Assembly: GCF_014200505.1 (NCBI RefSeq)
Contig: NZ_JACHBX010000002.1
Span: 310,001-374,000, forward strand
DNA length: 64,000 nt
From: Massilia aurea
GTDB lineage: Bacteria > Pseudomonadota > Gammaproteobacteria > Burkholderiales > Burkholderiaceae_D
Reading direction: 5' to 3'
Below the pieces are notes generated by a model. That model saw nothing but the letters and a program-made list of their open reading frames with translations, was not told the DNA's origin and ran no database searches. Of the stretch, positions 58,139 to 64,000 are shown one piece after another (position 1 is the stretch's first letter; every line of letters begins with the position of its first letter). The translations under genes were made by a program, and so were the position numbers.

Positions 58139-58363
58139 TGGGTTGATGGATCAGAACAGTGCGTGCACGTCAGGACGCGTGCTGCACAATGCAACACTGT
58201 GGCATAGCAGCACTGCCAGCACCGATTTGAACGCGGTGCTGGCAATCACCTCCTGAGCCTCGTTACCAGCGGCGCGTCCAGAGCTTCTTTTAGCATGCAA
58301 GGAAGTACTGCTCGCGTATGACCGGGACCAATCCAGCGCGAAGGGGCATGCCGCCGTCTTCAC

Positions 58364-58661
58364 GCCGAAGCTGACATCAATTATTCCGCTTGTCAGTCGT
58401 TGATGGACTCCGAATGCGTCTTGTGCGGCACCTGCGTTGAAGCCTGCCCGACCGCGACGCTGACGATGAACACCATCCTCTGGCTCTGCTAGGCAGAGCA
58501 CAGCATCACGACGACATGCGCGCATTGCGGTGTCGCTCGTTCGCTCAAGGCCGAGATGAACGGTAACCAGATCTTGCGCAGAGTGCCAGCCCGGAATGGC
58601 AAGGCCAGCCAAGGCCATACCCTGCGCTAAGGACCGCTTCGCGTAGGGCTACACGCATTTA
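58364..58661 (+). pseudogene. Degenerate fragment of formate dehydrogenase alpha subunit
   Basis: The frame from 58364 reads MDSECVLCGTCVEACPTATL (a 4Fe-4S Cys motif), then TAG at 58490. It continues in frame with SITTTCAHCGV and LKAEMNGNQILRRVPARNGK, stops at TAA 58628, and after a one-base shift reads CAKDRFA, TAG (58644), GYTHL. This follows the N-terminal iron-sulfur and Mo-pterin entry region of formate dehydrogenase alpha (compare GRFAWGY). Two nonsense codons and a frameshift show it is dead. It ends where the AT-rich HerA module begins. Nothing is supported in 58139-58363. Confidence 0.75.
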
Positions 58662-58701
58662 TGTTCCGAATATTGATAGTGAATAATCTGAAGCCGAACA
58701 A

Positions 58702-60504
58702 TCAATGTTCAGTATCTCGACGCCATCTTTTGACGACTTTTTCAAACGAGGCGTCTTTCCAATCTGATTGCCACTCTGTGAAAGCTTTCACACTTGCAGA
58801 CTTCGGCTCGGGATTTGGCTTTGGCAATCGAACCAGACTTGGCATTAACACCGCGTCTCCAACTACAAATGCTTCACCTTGTCTTAAAGTAGGCAGCATT
58901 TCAACAAGTTGATGTGAACTATCCGGCAAAAGTGCCCTGATATAGTTTTGATCATTTCTATTGGTTAAACGTAGTGCGACGAAGTTATTGCATTGTGAAA
59001 ATATTGTATCCGAAACTTCTGAAGGCCGTTGGCTCACTACCATCAAACTCAAACCATACTTTCGACCTTCCTTGGCAATCCGCTCAATTGATTTTTTCGC
59101 AGCGCGATAGTCTACACCACCATTTTGCGGAATATAGTTATGAGCCTCCTCGCAAACTATCATGAATGGTATGTCGTTTGTCTCATCTTCAGCATGTTTG
59201 ATTTTCGAGTAATGAAAAGCAAAGTCAAAAATTAGTCGAGAAACTAAACTAACGGTTATACTAAGCACTTCGAACGGGATCCCGCTTAAATCGACAATGG
59301 TGATATTAGATTTATTTAAGTAGCCTAAAAATTGCTTTAAGACCTTATCAAAATCTTTTGTTCCATATTCTTTGCCATTCTCATCTTTTGGCTCAAGAAG
59401 GAAACTTAACCGCTTATCTTGAAGACGTGTATCAAGTCGAGATACGAATCTATCAAATTCGCCATTGAACCCACCTTCTTTCGAAACTTTAGCATCAAGT
59501 TTCTTGTGAGTGGAATTACCAGTCGACGCTTCAAAATCAATTTCCCCCCAAAGGCTATCGTCTGAATAGGGAATATCCTTCTTAGCTAAACAAGCAAGAT
59601 AAATCTTAGAATCCTTCTCATAAACCGTTAAATTATTTTTGTTATTTATATAATTAAAAACTTCTCTAATAGAAAAATATACCGGAGTATCATAAGTAAT
59701 ATTTTTTAAATCGACATTATGCTTTATTTTATTTAAGATTACGGCTTTTTTGAATTGCGATATTTGATTGTGAGAATTTTGCTCACCACTCTCAATAAAA
59801 AGTGACTCCAATTCTTCTGCATTCATAAGCCAATACGGAATTTTTATTCCATCGACGTCAAGAAGGTTTAGAGTAAAGTTTTGATCGTCGTGTATTTTAA
59901 ATGCACTTGAATATTCTGAATGCAAGTCGAAAATCAAAATGTGAGAATTTTTTTGCATCGTGCAATTAATATTTTTGGCATTTTTAATTCCTACTACACT
60001 TTGCAACAACCCTGCAACTGTGCATGACTTCCCAGAGCCTGTAGACCCTACCACCCCAATATGTTTTCCAAAAAACTTATCTCCATCAACAAAAAATGGT
60101 ACTTTTTCGTTATTCGAAATTGTCCCAAGAAGAAAATTAAAGTCGTTTGTTTGCGAAAAAATTAACTTCAGATCCGACTCATTAAATATGAATACTTCCT
60201 CGGTCGGAACTGGCAGAACTTGAATTCCCCTGACAAAAATTGCTTTTCCACAGTCAACGACTAGGGCACCAATCGGAGTTATTTCCAAGACGAAGCGCCA
60301 TTGCACGTCACCCTCTGATGTCAACAAATGCGTCCCGGAAACGTTATTAATTGACCCAACGGCAAAGTTATGATTTCCATCTGCTACCTTAAGAAATTGA
60401 CCAACCTGAAGAGATTTTTTATACCTTTCCAGTACATGTAGCCCATCTATTTCAATGGAAATCTTATCTGGAGCACTGGATGTGACTCGGCCAATTTTAC
60501 TCAT
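58702..60504 (-). CDS. HerA-type DNA translocase ATPase
   Basis: 600 aa, AT-rich in contrast to the rest of the window. An N-terminal beta-barrel HAS-like domain (residues 1-100), then the FtsK/HerA core: Walker A VVGSTGSGKSCTVAGLL near residue 155, Walker B FMIVCEEAHNYIPQNGG near residue 465, and SLMVVSQRPSEVSDTIFSQC. HerA hexamers pump DNA and pair with nucleases. AGAGG five bases before the ATG lies inside the 3' end of the upstream gene, which overlaps by 8 bases. This makes the pair a coupled two-gene module, probably anti-phage. Confidence 0.88.
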   Translation of the reverse strand: MSKIGRVTSSAPDKISIEIDGLHVLERYKKSLQVGQFLKVADGNHNFAVGSINNVSGTHLLTSEGDVQWRFVLEITPIGALVVDCGKAIFVRGIQVLPVPTEEVFIFNESDLKLIFSQTNDFNFLLGTISNNEKVPFFVDGDKFFGKHIGVVGSTGSGKSCTVAGLLQSVVGIKNAKNINCTMQKNSHILIFDLHSEYSSAFKIHDDQNFTLNLLDVDGIKIPYWLMNAEELESLFIESGEQNSHNQISQFKKAVILNKIKHNVDLKNITYDTPVYFSIREVFNYINNKNNLTVYEKDSKIYLACLAKKDIPYSDDSLWGEIDFEASTGNSTHKKLDAKVSKEGGFNGEFDRFVSRLDTRLQDKRLSFLLEPKDENGKEYGTKDFDKVLKQFLGYLNKSNITIVDLSGIPFEVLSITVSLVSRLIFDFAFHYSKIKHAEDETNDIPFMIVCEEAHNYIPQNGGVDYRAAKKSIERIAKEGRKYGLSLMVVSQRPSEVSDTIFSQCNNFVALRLTNRNDQNYIRALLPDSSHQLVEMLPTLRQGEAFVVGDAVLMPSLVRLPKPNPEPKSASVKAFTEWQSDWKDASFEKVVKRWRRDTEH

Positions 60505-61705
60505 AACTTCCTCTTAATTGAAGAACAAACTCAAGTTCATTGAAGCTTTTAACTCCAAGGTGTACAACATTCCAATCTGTAACATCGATTTCCGATGGGA
60601 CCACATCGCATATACAAAACAGATCGCTCGACTTTTTTTGATTTATGTATTTCATATCCGGTCGCGACGAAAACATGCACAAATCGAACTCTTTCTTAAC
60701 TAATCCTCCGGAAATTCCTGATCTCATTGGAGCGCGAAATAGTTCAGACTCTATTACTTCATTTCCAATAAATCCTGTATTGGCCTTAATTCCTTTTCGA
60801 TATAGCCTTAGATGGAGCTCATGTATTTCGTCTTGGTCACAATTTACTGCGATCGTGGGAATGGTAGTATGGGCAGTCTTATATGAATACTTCTTTATAT
60901 AATTATCTATAAAAATTATTATTTCATCGGAAAAACCATTGATCGAGTCCGGTAAAAAGTAAAATGACCGTTTTCGGTTATTTTGAGAGAGCCCATCTGC
61001 AAGCTGCTTTCGAATCGATAATAGTATTTCCTTTTTTTTCTTAGATGCTAAAACCCATTTAGAAACTCCGGTTGTGTTTATACTCAACAATAATTGCTGA
61101 AAACTTGCTCTTTTTATTTTTCTTTGACTTTCATCTCGCAGACTAGATAATTTTGCAATATGATTAATTGCGTTTGGATACAATATACAGTCAACGTCAG
61201 AATCGGCAATATCCAAAGATACCAGTGCAAGTTTGGCTTTTTTCTCTAGATCATCAATAGATGGCCCAAATTCCAGCTCTAGATTGCTAAGAAAATTAGT
61301 TTTATTTAATGGATTTACTATTCTCGCGGATATTTTTGAAAGTTTTTGATCTTTGGTTGCTATAGCGGCATCGAGAGTAGCCATAGAAATCGCGACCACA
61401 CGATCCTTCTCACTAGGAACATGAATATATATTTTGTATTTAATATTCTTTGCCGGAGATTTCGAATACGCCTCAGCCATTTGAAGAATCGGCTTGTAAA
61501 TCAAACTATCTGTGAAAGTATCGACAGATTCATGGTACTTACACTGTACCGCAAGCAAGTCTCCATTAATAAATTCAATATCAATATCTTCAACTAACCC
61601 TTCAACTGTCACCTCTTCACCCACAACAGCCTCGGCTATTGATATTATTGTTTTGTTAAACTGGTAAAGAAAGCCTTTTATTGTGCTGTCAGCTGTACGA
61701 CTCAT
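60497..61705 (-). CDS. Putative PD-(D/E)XK nuclease partner of HerA (DUF4297/Cap4-like N-terminus)
   Basis: 402 aa, AT-rich. The N-terminus has IKGFLYQF (residues 9-16), then VEDIDIEFINGDLLAVQCKY. Its D40/D42 followed by Q54-x-K56 is the pattern of PD-(D/E)XK nucleases as seen in DUF4297/Cap4-type effectors. The region after about residue 130 (FGPSIDDLEKKAKLALVSL and on to the C-terminus) matches nothing I recognise. It is the first gene of the HerA pair and appears nearly leaderless. It could instead be another effector type that only resembles DUF4297 at its N-terminus. Confidence 0.65.
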   Translation of the reverse strand: MSRTADSTIKGFLYQFNKTIISIAEAVVGEEVTVEGLVEDIDIEFINGDLLAVQCKYHESVDTFTDSLIYKPILQMAEAYSKSPAKNIKYKIYIHVPSEKDRVVAISMATLDAAIATKDQKLSKISARIVNPLNKTNFLSNLELEFGPSIDDLEKKAKLALVSLDIADSDVDCILYPNAINHIAKLSSLRDESQRKIKRASFQQLLLSINTTGVSKWVLASKKKKEILLSIRKQLADGLSQNNRKRSFYFLPDSINGFSDEIIIFIDNYIKKYSYKTAHTTIPTIAVNCDQDEIHELHLRLYRKGIKANTGFIGNEVIESELFRAPMRSGISGGLVKKEFDLCMFSSRPDMKYINQKKSSDLFCICDVVPSEIDVTDWNVVHLGVKSFNELEFVLQLRGSYE

Positions 61706-61714
61706 AATTCACGA

Positions 61715-61743
61715 TATATATAATGTCAAGGTTATTAAGACAA
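61715..61743 (-). promoter_or_regulatory. Possible promoter of the nuclease/HerA module
   Basis: On the minus strand TTGTCT (61738-61743), a 17-base spacer and TATATA (61715-61720), ending 9 bases before the ATG at 61705. No ribosome binding site fits, so the mRNA may be leaderless. The area is AT-rich, so chance matches are likely. The remaining stretch to 62106 shows no gene. Confidence 0.35.
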
Positions 61744-62106
61744 TTTGGGTTAGCTAGACACTTAAGTCTTGGCAATTTATTTTTGCATAAAGAATTGATC
61801 GAAATCTATCGAATTGTAACTAAGGCGAGGAATTTGTAAGAGCAGATAGTGCAAAGCTGGAATGCTAGAACACCAGCAGAGACTTTCACGTAATATTATT
61901 GGTTAAAAAATGAATTTATTCTTTAACAATATTATCATTGTAGCGCTTGAATTTTACGACTGTCTTCGAAACGGGTGACTGACGTTCAATTTCGGTCTTG
62001 AGTACTGCACTTGGCTTAGATTTTTCGTGGAAAGAATCCTATGGATTGGCACAAAAACAGTAGATGCTAATATGAAGCTGAATCGGACGATGTATCCATT
62101 GTTGCC

Positions 62107-62288
62107 GTGAAAACAGCGGGGGTCAGGTCTAACATTCGGACACGACCTCTTCACTAGTTGCTCAATTGAGTAAGGCGAAGGCGCGCCTTTGCGATCGATT
62201 TCGCACGGTTGTTGCATAGCCGTTCTGAAAACGCATCGCTACGGCTGGGGCCGTGTCCGAATGTCAGACCTGACCCCGGCTTTTTTCA
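62107..62288. mobile_element. 182-bp element with 37-bp inverted repeats (MITE- or REP-like)
   Basis: The left end (62107-62143) and right end (62252-62288) are inverted copies over 37 bases with three mismatches. The core, 62118-62143, contains GGGGTCAGGTCT and ATTCGGACACG; its partner is 62252-62277. The ~108-base middle has no gene. The right end carries the TGA that ends the minus-strand gene 62286-63821. The pattern resembles small non-autonomous elements or RAYT-associated repeats; no transposase is nearby and no target duplication was identified. Confidence 0.65.
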
Positions 62289-63821
62289 GCGTCGCTCGCG
62301 CCACCACAGCAGCAGCATGGCCGCTGCAAACACGAGGGCGAATGGCCAGGATGGTGCGGGGCGTGTTGGTCCGTTCACCGGCTGGATCTGCGAACGGGCG
62401 GCGTAGCGCGCTGTTGCGTCGCGCCGTTCGGCTGCCTGCCATCCGGGCCAGTCGTTCGTGGCGTACACGTAGATTGCATGCGGGCCGGCGTTCTGGTCCT
62501 GTAACTGCAACCAACCTGCTTTTTGCGGCCACAGCGCTGCGCACGATGCATCGGCGCGATCTGCGCGACGCTGCCAGCCAAGGGACTGCTTCAGATCGGG
62601 GAGTGTCAGCTGGCCACTGACGCCGCGCGCGCAGAGTTCCAGGCGCTGGCCTGCCAGTGGCATGTCGCCTGGTGCCAGCCATTCGGTCTTGTGCCGCTCT
62701 TCGACACCCACGCGATCCAGCACGCCCTGCCACCACAATGCCAGCGCGCGCGGCTCGGCGATCGCGTGGCGGTGCCATTCGGTGACGCCCAGCCAGGCGA
62801 TGCGGCCCTGTTGCCAGTCGCGGGTCCAGACCATATTGTCAGTGCCGCGCCATGGACCGGCGTCACGCGATGCGGGCAGCAGCGAGGCCACTGGCATTTC
62901 TAGCGGCGTGTCGATCTTCGCGCCCAGCGGCTGCGCACGCAGGGGCAATTGCAGCGTGCGTGACCAGACGCCCGGATCGTTCGCGTTTCCGCCCAGGACC
63001 AGCAGCGGCATGCCCTTGGCCACGCGGTCCAGCAGCGCGGAGCGTTCGCCCGCCGCCATCCGCTCGAAGCGCGCGGCGTCGATCACTATCAGGTTGGGCG
63101 AGGCCATCTCGGTGCGTGGCGCTTCGGTGCGCGTGATTGCGCGGCCCAGCGTGACTTGCCAGTCGAGCAGCGCGCCACTGCTGGTCAGCAGGTCGTTCAG
63201 CACGCGCAGGTCGAACGATGGCGCGCCGAAGCGGCCGACGACCTGCAGCGGCGCAGGTTCGTGCACGATGAACGGGACCGGTCCCTCGGCAATGACCTTG
63301 TCCTTGGCGTCGAGCAGCCGCGCCTTGAGCACGACGCGCTCGGCCACCGGTGGCATCCAGTCGACGCGCAGGTCGCCGGTGCCGCGCGCCTCTGCAAGCG
63401 GTTGGCCATTCTCGGCCAGCAGTTGCAGCCGCGCGTCGGTCTTGTCTTCGCGCGTGATCGTTAGCGTGAACTGGCGGCCCAGTGCTACCTGGCTTGGAAA
63501 CGCGAGCCGCAGCGCACCGCCGCGTGGCGCTTCCCAGGCCAGCGGTCGCGCCGGCAAATCGTTCCACTCGGCGGCGCGCAGGCCATCGCCCTTCAGCGTC
63601 AGGCTGGTCACACCTTCCAGTGATGACGGTGGCGCGGCAGGATCGATGGCCAGCGTGCGGCCGCCCTCGCCCGGCATGCGCAAGTCCAGCGCGAACAGGC
63701 CCAGGCTCGCGGCGGCGACGATGACCAGCAACGCATCGAGCCATTGGCGGCGGCGCAGATACAGCCCGGCGCTGACGATGCCTGCCACGAGGATGGCGGC
63801 GATGAGCCACTGCTGGTTCAT
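62286..63821 (-). CDS. Membrane protein with glutamine-amidotransferase-like periplasmic domain
   Basis: 511 aa. Two N-terminal membrane helices (IAAILVAGIVSAGLYL and ALLVIVAAASLGLFALDL), a large periplasmic part, and a final helix (WPFALVFAAAMLLLWWRERR). The middle part (SPNLIVIDAARFERMAAGE; GMPLLVLGGNAND) resembles a GATase-like fold often encoded in MoxR/BatA-type clusters, but I cannot confirm the family. It overlaps the upstream gene by four bases (ATGA). Its stop lies inside the inverted repeat element. Confidence 0.6.
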   Translation of the reverse strand: MNQQWLIAAILVAGIVSAGLYLRRRQWLDALLVIVAAASLGLFALDLRMPGEGGRTLAIDPAAPPSSLEGVTSLTLKGDGLRAAEWNDLPARPLAWEAPRGGALRLAFPSQVALGRQFTLTITREDKTDARLQLLAENGQPLAEARGTGDLRVDWMPPVAERVVLKARLLDAKDKVIAEGPVPFIVHEPAPLQVVGRFGAPSFDLRVLNDLLTSSGALLDWQVTLGRAITRTEAPRTEMASPNLIVIDAARFERMAAGERSALLDRVAKGMPLLVLGGNANDPGVWSRTLQLPLRAQPLGAKIDTPLEMPVASLLPASRDAGPWRGTDNMVWTRDWQQGRIAWLGVTEWHRHAIAEPRALALWWQGVLDRVGVEERHKTEWLAPGDMPLAGQRLELCARGVSGQLTLPDLKQSLGWQRRADRADASCAALWPQKAGWLQLQDQNAGPHAIYVYATNDWPGWQAAERRDATARYAARSQIQPVNGPTRPAPSWPFALVFAAAMLLLWWRERR

Positions 63822-64000
63822 GGCTTGGTCGCTCCATCAGCCGACTCGCGCCAGCGGCGCGTGAACGCCGTATCGACGCTGGTCTTCGCCTGCAACAGCA
63901 CCTGTCCCTGCCCTGCGCCGGAACGCAACCAGGCGCGCAGCACCGGGCGGCACGCGATGCAGCCGTCGGCCACGTCCTGGATCGCGCGCTGCGCTGCCAG
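63818..64000 (-). CDS. C-terminal end of an unknown upstream gene (cut by window edge)
   Basis: The last 60 codons, ending RRWRESADGATKP. A DVADGCIACRPVLRAWLRS stretch with two cysteines spaced CxxC is visible. It is coupled to the next gene by the ATGA overlap. The product is not identified. Confidence 0.6.
   Translation of the reverse strand: MAAQRAIQDVADGCIACRPVLRAWLRSGAGQGQVLLQAKTSVDTAFTRRWRESADGATKP

Noticed and set aside
58151..58618. Minus-strand open frame of 155 aa opposite the formate dehydrogenase remnant
   Set aside because: The plus strand carries recognisable Cys motifs; the minus reading is its shadow.
61954..62217. 87-aa minus-strand open frame within the inverted-repeat element
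   Set aside because: It crosses the inverted repeat and AT-rich spacer, with no ribosome binding site and no family.

Overview
The window comes from a GC-rich betaproteobacterium, most likely the Massilia/Janthinobacterium/Telluria group of the Oxalobacteraceae. The indications are the ribosomal protein sequences, a PEP-CTERM protein, two TonB-dependent receptors, and the style of the regulators. This assignment is an inference from sequence character; no database search was run.

Region 1 (1-6359, all minus strand) is the S10/spc ribosomal protein operon in the order rplC-rplD-rplW-rplB-rpsS-rplV-rpsC-rplP-rpmC-rpsQ, a 227-base gap with a hairpin, then rplN-rplX-rplE-rpsN (cut by the window edge). 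Region 3 (23741-28748, minus) is the str operon rpsL-rpsG-fusA-tuf-rpsJ. rpsJ is normally followed directly by rplC. Here they are separated by about 17.4 kb (region 2): rpsJ has its own terminator, and rplC has its own promoter downstream of a tRNA-Val.

Region 2 (6360-23740) holds the tRNA-Val and a bifunctional glucosylglycerol-phosphate synthase/phosphatase. Next come a mechanosensitive channel broken by an in-frame amber codon, an AraC regulator, an AAA ATPase, a short-chain dehydrogenase and an epoxide hydrolase. A compact seven-gene Ter (tellurium-resistance-type) cluster follows: TerD, ATP-grasp, phosphoribosyltransferase/TRSP, HAD phosphatase, StiP/PELOTA, citrate-lyase-beta-like, and a TerD-TerA fusion. 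Two membrane-protein genes close the region.

Region 4 (29021-55296) is a varied set. It contains a MetR-like LysR regulator, a serine hydrolase, an AraC gene overlapping a degenerate GGDEF gene, and a TonB receptor-phytase operon. After a stretch with an IS5-type transposase remnant come a Tat-exported phospholipase C, a PEP-CTERM protein, a VOC pseudogene, a membrane MutS-like ATPase and a sorbosone-dehydrogenase/PEBP fusion. A MacAB-like export operon with its own sigma54 regulator and histidine kinase follows, then a spermidine-synthase-like protein and two small unknown genes.

Region 5 (55297-64000) has a second TonB receptor, a broken formate dehydrogenase alpha-subunit fragment, and an AT-rich two-gene module: a HerA-type ATPase with a putative PD-(D/E)XK nuclease, most likely a horizontally acquired anti-phage system. 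A 182-bp element with 37-bp inverted ends follows. Its outer end supplies the stop codon of a membrane protein gene that runs to the window edge.

The best candidates for new biology are the HerA/nuclease module, the split ribosomal superoperon with its Ter-cluster cargo, and the tRNA-Val with C at position 33.
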